Source of the DNA: Oscillospiraceae bacterium
Lineage (GTDB): Bacteria; Bacillota; Clostridia; Oscillospirales; Ruminococcaceae
Direction: 5' to 3'
Length of the DNA stretch: 30,851 bases
Assembly (NCBI GenBank): GCA_009776345.1
Contig: WRLS01000003.1
Span: 1-30,851, forward strand
The translations under genes were made by a program, and so were the position numbers. Below, piece by piece: positions 1 through 8,055 of this stretch (positions within the stretch are counted from its first letter, which is position 1; each line of letters opens with the position of its first letter). The notes below the pieces were generated by a model. The model had not been told where the DNA came from and made no database searches. It was given only the letters and a program-made list of their open reading frames with translations.

Positions 1-341
1 GAAGGCCGCCGGGGTGGTTTAAACGCGATTTCATCTTCGGTTATTTTTCACCGCTCATGCCGCGGGGGCAGTTACTTTGCAACGCGGCAAAGTAACCAAA
101 GCGCGCCGGGGAGACCCCGGACCCCCATTTCGACAAGTCGCATAGCCTTGTGCCTTTCATCGCGCACGTCATATGCTTTGTCCTATAATCCGCCCAATCG
201 CTCAGCCGAGCCGAGCTCCAGGTCTCGAACGCGGAAAAAGGTATTATGAATAAAAGAAATCAAAGACTTTTCCGCTGTAATTACGTGCGCGGGCGCTTCC
301 GGTGTCGTTCTTTCCTTTAGGTTTGTGCTTACTTGCCTTTG
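1..341 (+). repeat. Long structured interspersed repeat (family R1), copy A
   Basis: First of six copies of a ~300-340 bp intergenic repeat. Visible pairings are GTTACTTTGC at 71-80 with its perfect complement at 87-96, a GC hairpin (CCGGGG/CCCCGG) just after it, GCGGAAAA at 231-238 with TTTTCCGC at 268-275, and an outer stem CGCGCACGT (161-169) with ACGTGCGCG (283-291). No credible ORF is present. It could be a structured RNA, or a REP/MITE-like DNA element; the sequence alone does not decide. Confidence 0.85.
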
Positions 342-385
342 CGGGTTTATGCATACAGGTAATTTTCGGCAACCCCCTGCCCTGC

Positions 386-466
386 CCTAAATCCTAAAAC
401 CTAAAACCTGAATCCTGCCGAAGGCCTTTGGCAGGATTCAGGTTTTAGGATTTAGGAAGGGAAGAA
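386..466. repeat. R2 palindromic repeat (AGGATTTAGG / GGAAGGGAAGAA type)
   Basis: Two arms made of CCTAAATCCTAAAACC-like and GGTTTTAGGATTTAGG-like sequence face each other around a GAAGGCCTTT centre, followed by GGAAGGGAAGAA. The same modules recur at more than eight places in the window. It lies downstream of the helicase stop and could fold as a bidirectional 3'-end hairpin, but it has no U-run. Confidence 0.8.
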
Positions 467-490
467 GACGGTGGCTTCTTCCCTTCATTC

Positions 491-1630
491 TCAATTATCA
501 ATTAAACCCAGCTCCCGGTTTTCGTCAAACCGGAGCGGGATTACGGTGTTGCGCGTAAGGCGCAGCATCTCGCCAAGGCGGCGTTCCTCACCGGGCATAT
601 GCAGGATGTACGAAACGCCTTCCTTCATTGCCCTGCCCGTGCGCCCGATCCTGTGCGTATAATATTCGTTGGAGGAAGGCACGTCGTGGTTTATTACCGC
701 GTCAACATCGTCTATGTCAATGCCCCGGGCGGCGACATCCGTGGTCACAAGTATACGCAGGCTGCCGTCCCTGAACCTGCCCATAACGCTGTTGCGGTCG
801 CGCTGGGGCATATCGCCGTGAAGGCAGTCCGCGTCCATATCCAAACCGGCAAGCTGCCTTGCCAGCGCGGCGGTGGCGTATTTTGTGTTGCAAAACACCA
901 TAACGCGGCCGTAGCTGTTTTTTGTGACGATATCGGCAATATCGCCGGGCTTGCTCGCCCCGGTGGCGGCAATAGAATACTGCGTGATTTTCGGCATGGA
1001 ATGGTCCACCGGCGCGACGGTGATTTCCGCCGGGTCCCGCTGGTACATCCAGCTGATGTCCATGACCGGGCGGCTCATTGTCGCGCTGAACATCCCGAGC
1101 TGCTGCATATCCCCAAGCAAGTCGAGGATGCGGGTCACGTCCTTGTAAAAGCCCATGTCCAGCATCTCGTCCGCTTCGTCCAGCACCGCGTATTTTACGT
1201 CGCTGAGGCTGACGCTCCGCCGCTTCATATGGTCGAGGAGCCTGCCCGGCGTGGCTACGATTATCTGCGGGCCTTTTTTCAGCTGGTCCATTTGGCGGCG
1301 TATCGGCTGGCCGCCGTAAAGGCACGCCGTAACCGCCCCGGGCATAAACTGCGTAAGCTCGCGCAGGTCGTCCGTGATCTGCTGTGCCAGCTCCCTTGTT
1401 GGGGCTAAAATAAGGCACTGCGTTTTTTTACTGCCAAGGTCAAGGCGCATCAGCAGCGGTATCCCGAACGCGCAGGTCTTGCCTGTGCCTGTCGGCGCCT
1501 GCGCGATGATGTCCCTTCCCTCCAGCATCGGCGGGATGGATTTTTCCTGCACCTCGGTCATATGCACAAAGCCCATTTTTTCCACCGCGCGCAGGATAGG
1601 CTGCGGGAAGTCCATTTCACTGTATAACAT
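491..1630 (-). CDS. DEAD-box ATP-dependent RNA helicase
   Basis: A 379-residue cytoplasmic RNA helicase that unwinds structured RNA with ATP. Motifs occur in order: APTGTGKT (45-52), PTREL (77-81), DEAD (151-154), SAT (about 183), then ARGID and HRIGRTGR in the second RecA-like domain. There is almost no C-terminal extension, so it is a minimal core like the CshA/RhlE type. The start chosen is the ATG at 1630, two bases past the secF stop, with an AAGGGA ribosome site; an upstream in-frame start at 1672 would overlap secF and is less likely. It is the third gene of the secD-secF operon, an unusual partner that may only share transcription. The last residues (LIDN and stop) come from a TTAATTGATAATTGA repeat also found at 15992 and 17717. 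Confidence 0.93.
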   Translation of the reverse strand: MLYSEMDFPQPILRAVEKMGFVHMTEVQEKSIPPMLEGRDIIAQAPTGTGKTCAFGIPLLMRLDLGSKKTQCLILAPTRELAQQITDDLRELTQFMPGAVTACLYGGQPIRRQMDQLKKGPQIIVATPGRLLDHMKRRSVSLSDVKYAVLDEADEMLDMGFYKDVTRILDLLGDMQQLGMFSATMSRPVMDISWMYQRDPAEITVAPVDHSMPKITQYSIAATGASKPGDIADIVTKNSYGRVMVFCNTKYATAALARQLAGLDMDADCLHGDMPQRDRNSVMGRFRDGSLRILVTTDVAARGIDIDDVDAVINHDVPSSNEYYTHRIGRTGRAMKEGVSYILHMPGEERRLGEMLRLTRNTVIPLRFDENRELGLIDN

Positions 1631-1632
1631 AA

Positions 1633-2559
1633 TTATGCGGTTCCCTTTTTCCGCGTTTCCCACCTGACCCATAAAGGCGCGGCAAGGCAGATAGACGAAT
1701 ATGCGCCCGCGATAAGCCCAACGGTCAGCGGGAACGCGAAGGATGTGATCGTAGATACATTGAACAGTATCGCCACGACCATTACAACAGTCATGGCAAG
1801 CACGGTGGAAACCGTGGTCATGACCGTGCGCTTAAAGCTTTGGTTGATAGAATAATCGACCAGCTCCGGCAGCTGCATTGAGGCGCCTTTGATTTTATTG
1901 TTCTCGCGGATGCGGTCGTAAATTACGATGGTATCGTTGATGGAGTAGCCCAAAATCGTCAGAAGCACGGCGATGAAATTCATGTTAAGCGGGATACGGA
2001 ACAGCACAAACACCCCGAACACGATGAATACATTGTGAATGAGCGCCAGCACCGCCATAACCCCCGCCGACCAGCCGCCGATTGTGCGGAAACGCAGCGC
2101 CACATAAATTATCATCAGTACGGACGCCAGAGCAACGGCAAGTATGCATTTCATCAGGAAGCTGTGCCCGATGGACGGGTCTACATTTTTAATCTCCGCG
2201 GCTTGGACCGAGTTTGCGGGGAACACCGCCGCTATTTCCGTGTTGATGCGCAGCATCTCGTCGGAGTTAAGGCTGCGGTCACCGGGGAGCGACGCCACAT
2301 AATTCGACTGCCCGGTGGCGATGTTCTCCGTTGCCTGTACCGCCATAGGGATACCGGCGATTTCATCCAGGCGGCCTTTAAACTCATCTATACTAAGATT
2401 GCCCTCGTAAGAATAAGTTATAATCGCGCCGCCGCGAAATTCAATATCCAGGCCTATGCCGTTGATAAACAGCCCTGCTGTAACTACCAGGGCTATTGCC
2501 CCGGAAAGTATAAGGCATTTTGTAAGGTTACCTATAAAGCGTATTTTTGGGATCTTCAA
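1633..2559 (-). CDS. secF: Protein translocase subunit SecF
   Basis: A 308-residue membrane protein that partners SecD and uses the proton motive force to help SecYEG release exported proteins. It has an N-terminal membrane segment (about 13-33), a DIEFRGGAIITY motif typical of SecF just after it, an extracytoplasmic P1-like domain (about 50-130) and five further membrane segments, with the conserved stretch GYSINDTIVIYDRIREN around 205-222. Length is normal. Its ATG overlaps the secD stop by four bases (ATGA), implying translational coupling. Confidence 0.97.
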   Translation of the reverse strand: MKIPKIRFIGNLTKCLILSGAIALVVTAGLFINGIGLDIEFRGGAIITYSYEGNLSIDEFKGRLDEIAGIPMAVQATENIATGQSNYVASLPGDRSLNSDEMLRINTEIAAVFPANSVQAAEIKNVDPSIGHSFLMKCILAVALASVLMIIYVALRFRTIGGWSAGVMAVLALIHNVFIVFGVFVLFRIPLNMNFIAVLLTILGYSINDTIVIYDRIRENNKIKGASMQLPELVDYSINQSFKRTVMTTVSTVLAMTVVMVVAILFNVSTITSFAFPLTVGLIAGAYSSICLAAPLWVRWETRKKGTA

Positions 2560-3962
2560 TGACCTTCACCTCCATAACCGTAGAAGCGGGGATTGCGGAA
2601 CGGGGCGAAACGGGAGATAGATTTCATCATAAGGCGGTTCGCCCATATACCCATGATGAAGTTTACCAAAACGCCCGCGAGCAAGGTATAGCCGAAGGAG
2701 TAGATACTGCCGGAGGCTGTCGGCCCGAACATGAAGAAGAACGGGCGCAGTATTGACGCGAAGAAGCTTCCCGGCGTACCGAACGCGCCCATTAAAATCG
2801 CGGCGACGATTATTACGGTGACGTTGCCGTCGAAGATGGCAGTAAACGCGCGGGAAAAACCGGTGGCTATCGCGCCGTCAATTGTCTTGCCGGAGTAAAG
2901 CTCTTCTTTGATTCGCTCGGCGGTGATGACATTTGCATCCACGCCCATGCCTATCGAAAGTATAATCCCCGCGATTCCCGGAAGCGTGAGCGTAAACGAC
3001 GCGAACGCCGGGAAGAAGCCGGAAATCGCCGCGATAATCAGCGATACCTGCCCGAGAAGCCCGAATACCGCGATAATCCCCGGGAGCCTGTAGAAAAACA
3101 CCATGAGGACCGCAATCCCTATAAACGCGATGACCCCGGCAAGGACCATTGCGTCACGCGCGCCAACCCCCAAAGTCGGGGAGATTGTGCTGTAATTTTC
3201 CGTGACCAATCTGAACGGCAGCGCGCCGGCGTTGATCCTGTCCGCCAGCTCCCTCGCGGTCTCGACGCTTTCCATCCCGGTGATGACAGCCTCGCCGTTT
3301 GTGATTACGGCCTGCACGGTCGGATAAGAAAGCAGCGTATCGTCCATCCAGATTGAAATAATCCGGCCCTGGAGGCGCGCGGTGGCTTCGGCGAATTTAG
3401 ACGCGCCTTCCGAACTGAGCGTCAGCTGCACCACGGGGCTTGACTGCCCGTACTCGTTTTGATGATATCCCGCCTCCGCCTTTGCAACATCCTGCCCCTG
3501 AAGGATAATCGTTTGGGCGGTGATACCTGCGGGGAAACCGAGGTCGTCAAGCTCAACGCCTTCGCGGAAGGTCAGCAAAGCGGTGTCGCCAAGCTCCTGA
3601 ATCGCGCGCTCGGGGTCAAAGTCCGCCTCGCCCTCTTTCCACGGGAAGCGCACGATAATGCGGTTTCTGGCAACGTCCGTGTAAACCTCGTAATCCGTGA
3701 TGTTCAGGGAGATAAGCCGCAGCTTTATGATGGCCTCCGCCCCTGCCATTTCATGCTCGGAGGCACGGTAGCCCTCCGGCGGGCTGAAGGTTACGTCCAC
3801 GCCGCCGCGGATATCGATCCCCCAGCGGATGTCGCCCGCCCCCTTGATCCAAGCCCTTGTCACATCGCCGTATTGAGTATATATGCCCGTGAACGACAAT
3901 GTCGAAATCACAAGTATCAGCCCCAGCACAACGAAAAAGACCCATTTGGGTGTTCTTTTCAT
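2556..3962 (-). CDS. secD: Protein translocase subunit SecD
   Basis: A 468-residue partner of SecF in the Sec translocon accessory complex. After one N-terminal membrane segment (8-30) comes the DIRGGVDV motif, then a large extracytoplasmic domain (about 50-270) and a block of five membrane segments with the family motif IGMGVDANVITAERIKEEL. GGAGGA sits six bases before the ATG. It is the first gene of a secD-secF-helicase operon read from the promoter at 4002-4030. The yajC, ruvAB and queA neighbours seen in some bacteria are absent from this window. Confidence 0.97.
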   Translation of the reverse strand: MKRTPKWVFFVVLGLILVISTLSFTGIYTQYGDVTRAWIKGAGDIRWGIDIRGGVDVTFSPPEGYRASEHEMAGAEAIIKLRLISLNITDYEVYTDVARNRIIVRFPWKEGEADFDPERAIQELGDTALLTFREGVELDDLGFPAGITAQTIILQGQDVAKAEAGYHQNEYGQSSPVVQLTLSSEGASKFAEATARLQGRIISIWMDDTLLSYPTVQAVITNGEAVITGMESVETARELADRINAGALPFRLVTENYSTISPTLGVGARDAMVLAGVIAFIGIAVLMVFFYRLPGIIAVFGLLGQVSLIIAAISGFFPAFASFTLTLPGIAGIILSIGMGVDANVITAERIKEELYSGKTIDGAIATGFSRAFTAIFDGNVTVIIVAAILMGAFGTPGSFFASILRPFFFMFGPTASGSIYSFGYTLLAGVLVNFIMGIWANRLMMKSISRFAPFRNPRFYGYGGEGH

Positions 3963-4001
3963 TTACAGTCCTCCATACAATGCGTAAAACGTACAAGCAT
4001 A

Positions 4002-4030
4002 AGTATATGGCAAATATCGCAAAAAGTCAA
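4002..4030 (-). promoter_or_regulatory. Sigma-A-type promoter of secD operon
   Basis: On the minus strand TTGACT (4030-4025), a 17-base spacer and TATACT (4007-4002), about 40 bases before the secD start. It matches the vegetative consensus at 10 of 12 positions with ideal spacing. Confidence 0.85.
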
Positions 4031-4035
4031 ATACT

Positions 4036-4198
4036 AGAAGCTGTGTTCATAGCTCAAAGGCACGGAACGGCGGCGGATTTACCGCCGTACTGCGTTAAAT
4101 TTCCTTGGAATACATGGAGTATTCCTGCGAAAATTTGCCTTGTCCGGCAAAAAATCCGCTCGCCGTTCCGGCACATTTCGCTTATGAACACAACTTCT
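4036..4198. repeat. 163-bp near-perfect palindrome (MITE-like or long hairpin)
   Basis: The ends AGAAG.TGTGTTCATA (4036-4051) and TATGAACACA.CTTCT (4183-4198) are inverted, and pairing continues inwards through CGGAACGGCG / CGCCGTTCCG and AAATTT.../...AAATTT to a GGAATAC / GTATTCC tip near 4115. It fills the gap between the DUF1015 stop and the secD promoter. No transposase is present. It may be a non-autonomous mobile element now also acting as a transcription end for DUF1015. Confidence 0.8.
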
Positions 4199-4201
4199 TT
4201 C

Positions 4202-5470
4202 TTAAACCAACCGGTTCATAATATGCCCCGTGATAAGCTTCGGGTAAAAATATGTGGACTTCTGCGGCATCTTCTCGCCCGCCCCGGCAACCGCGGCGAT
4301 CTCCGGGACCTTTGTTGGGTTTATCAGGAAAGCGCAGTCCGCCTCGCCGCTGTCCACGCCGGAAACGGCCTCCGACGGGTCGCGCGTATAAATAAGGTTT
4401 TTCTGGTTTGCCATATTTTCTTTGTCGATGCTGAGCAGCTGTTCCAAAATCAGCGTATGCAGTATGTTTACATCCAGCCCGCGGTATGCCGCCGATGTGC
4501 CCGGCAGCATTGTATCCATCACGGCGGGGTTCAAAAGCGTGAGCAGTGTGTACTGCCCGCCGCAATACAGCGCGAAGGCTTTTTCCCCGCGCTCTGCCGC
4601 GCCGTCCAGCTTTGCCCGGAAATCGGATGCGCCGATATCCTCGAGCTTAAAATAAGCCGCGCAGTTTTTCAGCAAGTCTTCGCGGCTGAAATTCTCCAGC
4701 CCGCGTATGATTCTGTGCGTCGGGAAGACGACCAGCCCCTCATGCCCTATGTCCACCAGCGTCATCATAACAGACGCGCAGGGATGCCCCGACCCGGGCG
4801 TTTGCCCCGCGTCTTTCATATATTTCAGCGCGGTTTCGTAGCGGTGGTGACCGTCCGCGATATACAGCTTCTTGTCCGCAAACAAGGCCGATATCCGCGC
4901 CGTTATATTTTCATCTTCGATATCCCAGATACGGTGGACAATCCCGTCCTCGGTTGTAAATACCTCATCCGGCGCGGTTTTATAAAGCTTGTCCAAAACA
5001 AACGCGATTTCCCGCTTTTCGTCGAAATAAAGCGAGTAGATGGAGCTGAAATTGCAATTCGTGGCTTTCATTAAATCATAGCGGTCGGCCTTCGCCTTCG
5101 ACAAGGTTTCCTCATGCGGCAAAACTACGCCTGTTTCAAACGGCTCCAAACCGACGCGGCAGACAATCCCGCTTAGCTTTTTCTTTTGCCCATGTGCTGT
5201 GAACTCCTCCTCGTACAAATAAAACGCGGGCTTTTCCGCACAGGCGAGGGTCCCGTCGGCAAGCCAGGCTTGCAAAGCTTCACCGGCGGCGGCGTAGGGA
5301 TCTTCGCCGTCCTTGGGCAGCTCAAGCCGGATGATGTTGCGTGGGTTTTGCGAAAGATAACCGGCGCGCTCTCGCTCGCTGATTATATCGTATGGCGGGC
5401 AGACAAGCTCCGCGAGCGGCCCGGCTTCTTTTGTAAAACGCAGCGCCTTGAAAGGGGATACTGTTGCCAT
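4202..5470 (-). CDS. DUF1015 family protein
   Basis: A 422-residue soluble protein of the DUF1015 family; biochemical role unknown. Family hallmarks are the start (MATVSPFKALR), CPPYDIIS near residue 30, a central DGHHRYETAL motif (about 220-230) and the NPTK...MPQKSTYFYPK ending. The His-rich DGHHRYET stretch may bind a metal or nucleotide, but that is conjecture. The start chosen is the ATG at 5470 with GGAGG eight bases upstream; an in-frame GTG at 5485 overlaps that ribosome site. It is monocistronic, with its own promoter at 5655-5683 and R2 repeats forming most of its leader. Confidence 0.93.
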   Translation of the reverse strand: MATVSPFKALRFTKEAGPLAELVCPPYDIISERERAGYLSQNPRNIIRLELPKDGEDPYAAAGEALQAWLADGTLACAEKPAFYLYEEEFTAHGQKKKLSGIVCRVGLEPFETGVVLPHEETLSKAKADRYDLMKATNCNFSSIYSLYFDEKREIAFVLDKLYKTAPDEVFTTEDGIVHRIWDIEDENITARISALFADKKLYIADGHHRYETALKYMKDAGQTPGSGHPCASVMMTLVDIGHEGLVVFPTHRIIRGLENFSREDLLKNCAAYFKLEDIGASDFRAKLDGAAERGEKAFALYCGGQYTLLTLLNPAVMDTMLPGTSAAYRGLDVNILHTLILEQLLSIDKENMANQKNLIYTRDPSEAVSGVDSGEADCAFLINPTKVPEIAAVAGAGEKMPQKSTYFYPKLITGHIMNRLV

Positions 5471-5489
5471 TGTTATGACCTCCACGTAT

Positions 5490-5646
5490 AGGAATTAGGA
5501 ATTAGGAATTAGGAATTAGGAAGGGAAGAAACTTGTAGGGTCGGGCTTCGCAGGATTTAGGATTTAGGTTATAGGTTTTAGGGAAAGGACGATGCATCAA
5601 GTTTCTTCCCTTCCTAAATCCTGAATCCTCAATCCTAAATCCTGCC
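5490..5646. repeat. R2 repeat cluster in DUF1015 leader, with tandem AGGAATT units
   Basis: Four tandem AGGAATT heptamers (5490-5520) run into GGAAGGGAAGAA, then AGGATTTAGGATTTAGG. Inverted versions (CTTCCCTTCCTAAATCC) follow to 5646, giving a ~150-bp hairpin-capable block between the promoter and the ribosome site of the DUF1015 gene. Confidence 0.75.
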
Positions 5647-5654
5647 GTAGGCCC

Positions 5655-5683
5655 AGTATAACATATTATCCCGGACAGGGCAA
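5655..5683 (-). promoter_or_regulatory. Promoter of DUF1015 gene
   Basis: Minus strand: TTGCCC (5683-5678), 17-base spacer, TATACT (5660-5655). The transcript would have a ~180-nt leader made mostly of the R2 repeat block. Confidence 0.65.
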
Positions 5684-5767
5684 GAACCGTATAAATAAAG
5701 CTTCTAAATCCCACCGTGCCGGAATATCCTGTAAATGTATTCTAATTCTGTCAAAGAGGTGAGAGAT

Positions 5768-6265
5768 ATGTTCATGATGTCGTTCCGTCTGCGGCGAAGC
5801 GGGCTTTTGGCGGCGGCGCTGGTGCTGGTTTTTGCTTTGGTGCTGGGAATCCGCGGGATAGGCTCGATCTGGCCCGCCTCGGTGGCGGCGGACAGCACAG
5901 GCGCGCCCCCCGCAAAAGCAGGCAAAATCTCCGGCAAAACAAACGAAGACAGGGTAAGCTTCATCACATCCTTTGGTTGGGAGGTGCTTGAGGAGCCGGT
6001 GGAGATACTGGAAGTTATCATCCCTAAGGTATTCGATGAAATATACAGAGAGTATAATAATATCCAGCGCGCCCAGGGCTACAACCTGGAGGACCACGCG
6101 GGCAAACGGGTAAAGCGCTATTCCTATGAAATAACAAATTACCCGGGGACCGACCAACCCGTGCGCATCAATGTGCTGGTACGAAAGAATAAAATTATCG
6201 GCGGGGACGTGTCATCTTTGGATGAAAATGGGTTTATCCATGGGTTTGAGATGAAAACGGCGTGA
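5768..6265 (+). CDS. DUF4830 domain protein, membrane-anchored
   Basis: A 165-residue protein. The N-terminus MFMMSFRLRRSG is followed by a hydrophobic segment (about 13-32), so it is probably a signal anchor with the rest outside the membrane. From about residue 55 the sequence (NEDRVSFITSFGWEV, then PVEILEVIIPKVFDEIY, later GKRVKRYSYEI and GGDVSS) fits the DUF4830 family of Clostridia, whose function is unknown. The ATG at 5768 is preferred because AGAGGTGA lies just before it; an ATG at 5735 lacks such a site. It stands alone between divergent DUF1015 and the ABC ATPase. Confidence 0.82.
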   Translation: MFMMSFRLRRSGLLAAALVLVFALVLGIRGIGSIWPASVAADSTGAPPAKAGKISGKTNEDRVSFITSFGWEVLEEPVEILEVIIPKVFDEIYREYNNIQRAQGYNLEDHAGKRVKRYSYEITNYPGTDQPVRINVLVRKNKIIGGDVSSLDENGFIHGFEMKTA

Positions 6266-6281
6266 CGGCACTATTTGCTTA

Positions 6282-6324
6282 TCCGGTAATTTACGGCGGG
6301 GGCAAGCCCCCGCCCTACCCTGTA
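6282..6324. repeat. R3 hairpin (GGTAATTT ... CCCTAC type)
   Basis: GGTAATTT followed by a perfect GC hairpin (GGCGGGGGC / GCCCCCGCC) and CCTAC. The same layout recurs at 11602, 14515, 14592, 23747 and 28472 with different stem sequences. Just downstream, CCCCAAAT (6361) and ATTTGGGG (6403) form another inverted pair before the ABC promoter. Confidence 0.7.
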
Positions 6325-6419
6325 TCTTTACCTTCCCGAAACCCGAATCTTGGCGTAAATCCCCAAATAACTGTTCAAAACTGATAAATACGGATTTTAA
6401 AATTTGGGGATATAGCGGA

Positions 6420-6448
6420 TTGAACAAGGCGCCGATTTGCTGTACAAT
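6420..6448 (+). promoter_or_regulatory. Promoter of ABC transporter ATPase gene
   Basis: TTGAAC (6420-6425), 17-base spacer, TACAAT (6443-6448), about 60 bases before the start codon. Confidence 0.75.
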
Positions 6449-6507
6449 ATTTATAGTATCGGTAAAAATCGGCGTGCGCGCCGCAATATTATAGGAGGTA
6501 ATGACAC

Positions 6508-7626
6508 ATGGCAAATCTTTCGCTTAAAAATTTGTACAAGAGGTTCCCCGGCGGCGTTACGGCTGTCACAGACTTTTGCCTGGATATCGAGGACAAGGAG
6601 TTCGTCATTTTGGTCGGGCCGTCCGGCTGCGGAAAATCCACAACGCTGAGGATGATTGCCGGGCTTGAAGAAATCAGCGAGGGCGAGCTTTACATCGGCG
6701 ATATCCTTGTAAACGACGTTGCCCCAAAAGACCGCGACATCGCGATGGTTTTCCAAAACTACGCGCTGTATCCGCACATGACTGTTTTTGACAACATGGC
6801 TTTCGGCCTTAAGCTGCGCAAGACGCCAAAAGACGAAATCAAACGCCGCGTTGAAGAAGCCGCAAATATCCTGGACATAACCCACCTGCTCGACCGTAAG
6901 CCGAAGGCGCTTTCCGGCGGCCAGCGCCAGCGCGTCGCGCTTGGGCGCGCAATCGTCCGCGAACCTAAGGTTTTCCTTCTGGACGAGCCGCTTTCAAACC
7001 TTGACGCAAAGCTTAGGGCGCAGATGAGGACAGAGCTTTCCAAGCTGCACCAAAGGCTCGGCACCACATTTATTTATGTTACGCATGACCAGGTAGAGGC
7101 CATGACAATGGGCGACAGGATCGTCGTCATGAAGGACGGCTTCATCCAGCAGGTCGACACCCCCGCAAACCTATATTCCAGCCCCTGCAACCTGTTTGTC
7201 GCTGGTTTTATGGGCTCCCCGCAGATGAACTTCATCGACGCGAAAATCGCCCAAAAAGGCGATGATATCGTCATCGAATTCGGCCAAGGCGGCGTGGAGT
7301 ACGACATCGCGCTTCCTACCGCAAAAGCCGAAGCCGCAAGGGCATACCTCGGCAAGGAAGTCACAATGGGCATCCGCCCCGAAAACCTGCATGACGAGGA
7401 GATGTTCCTTTCCGCCGCGACTACAGGCATCGTTGACGCCGTTGTAGAAGTAAGCGAAATGATGGGCGCGGAAACTTATCTGTACTTGAGCTGCGCCGGC
7501 CAGCCAATGGTCGCCAGGGTATCCCCGCGCACAAATGTAAAAACAGGCGACGCGATCAAAATCGCCATCGACCCCACGAAGATCCATATATTTGACAAAG
7601 AAACCGAGCAGACAATCGCGAACTAA
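6508..7626 (+). CDS. Sugar ABC transporter ATP-binding protein, MsmK/UgpC type
   Basis: A 372-residue cytoplasmic ATPase of the CUT1 carbohydrate importer group. It carries Walker A GPSGCGKST (37-45), Q-loop QNYALYPHMT (about 83-92), signature LSGGQ (135-139), Walker B FLLDE (156-160), SNLD and the switch His in THDQ. From about 240 a TOBE/MalK-like regulatory domain includes MGIRPE. The ribosome site AGGAGGT precedes the ATG. It has its own promoter and terminator and no permease or binding-protein genes nearby. Such solitary MsmK-like ATPases are known to serve several sugar importers, so that role is inferred here. Confidence 0.95.
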   Translation: MANLSLKNLYKRFPGGVTAVTDFCLDIEDKEFVILVGPSGCGKSTTLRMIAGLEEISEGELYIGDILVNDVAPKDRDIAMVFQNYALYPHMTVFDNMAFGLKLRKTPKDEIKRRVEEAANILDITHLLDRKPKALSGGQRQRVALGRAIVREPKVFLLDEPLSNLDAKLRAQMRTELSKLHQRLGTTFIYVTHDQVEAMTMGDRIVVMKDGFIQQVDTPANLYSSPCNLFVAGFMGSPQMNFIDAKIAQKGDDIVIEFGQGGVEYDIALPTAKAEAARAYLGKEVTMGIRPENLHDEEMFLSAATTGIVDAVVEVSEMMGAETYLYLSCAGQPMVARVSPRTNVKTGDAIKIAIDPTKIHIFDKETEQTIAN

Positions 7627-7641
7627 ATTTATGTATATATC

Positions 7642-7675
7642 AAAAACCCTCCCCAAACCGCGGGGAGGGTTTTTA
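7642..7675 (+). terminator. Rho-independent terminator of ABC ATPase gene
   Basis: CCCTCCCC / GGGGAGGG stem with a short loop, followed by TTTTTATTT, 16 bases after the stop codon. Confidence 0.93.
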
Positions 7676-7721
7676 TTTGCGGGATTTGGCGTAGGGGCGG
7701 CTTTGTGGTTGTCGGCAAGGA

Positions 7722-7873
7722 AAAACACCCGTCTTCAAAGCGGCTTGCCGCTTTGAAGACACCCTCTTTAAAAAAGAGGGTACGTCCTACGGTTGTTTTG
7801 TGCCTTTTATGTGAAAGAGTAAATCTCGCTGTAGCTTTACCCTCTTTTTTAAAGAGAGTGGAACGGGTGTTTT
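7722..7873. repeat. 152-bp inverted-repeat element with AAAACACCCGT ends
   Basis: AAAACACCCGT (7722-7732) and ACGGGTGTTTT (7863-7873) are perfect inverted ends. Inside are a CTTCAAAGCGG / CCGCTTTGAAG hairpin and an ACCCTCTTT / AAAGAGGGT hairpin, with a related TACCCTCTTT block near the right end. Only one copy is seen in this window. Confidence 0.6.
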
Positions 7874-7980
7874 GCCTTCGGCAGATTTTCAGGTTTCAGG
7901 AAATAAGGTTTCAGGAAGGGAAGAAAATTGTCGCGCCGTCCTTTTCCTGAAACCTAAAACCTTATTCCTAAAACCTGCGA
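7874..7980. repeat. R2 repeat pair
   Basis: GCCTTCGGCAG plus TTTCAGG units and GGAAGGGAAGAAAATTGTCG, then the inverted arm CCTGAAACCTAAAACC to CCTGCGAAG. Nearly the same internal segment (AAAATTGTCG.GCCGTCC) recurs at 11459-11477. Confidence 0.75.
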
Positions 7981-7984
7981 AGCC

Positions 7985-8053
7985 CGGGGTTCCATCCCCG
8001 ACCGCGAATATTCGAATCGACTTTGACGGTCGGGCATGGAAGCCCGACCCTAC
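7985..8053 (-). repeat. R3-type element with GGTCGGG arms, copy 1
   Basis: This is an inverted and slightly truncated copy of the element at 11721-11796: GGTTCCATCCCCGACC, a GAATATTCGAATCGACTTT centre, then GGTCGGGCATGGAAGCCC ending in CCCTAC. It abuts the pilT stop codon. Confidence 0.8.
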
Positions 8054-8055
8054 CT

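Noticed and set aside
386..466. Rho-independent terminator for the helicase operon
   Set aside because: The palindrome could fold, but it has no GC-rich stem and no following T-run, so it was kept only as a repeat.
599..1408. A 269-codon open frame antisense to the helicase
   Set aside because: It lies fully inside the helicase gene on the other strand, lacks a ribosome site and its product is a His/Arg/Ala-rich shadow of GC-rich codons.
3899..5074. A 391-codon plus-strand open frame over secD start, palindrome and DUF1015
   Set aside because: It crosses the secD promoter and the palindrome and mirrors the DUF1015 gene; no start signal and no protein-like motifs.
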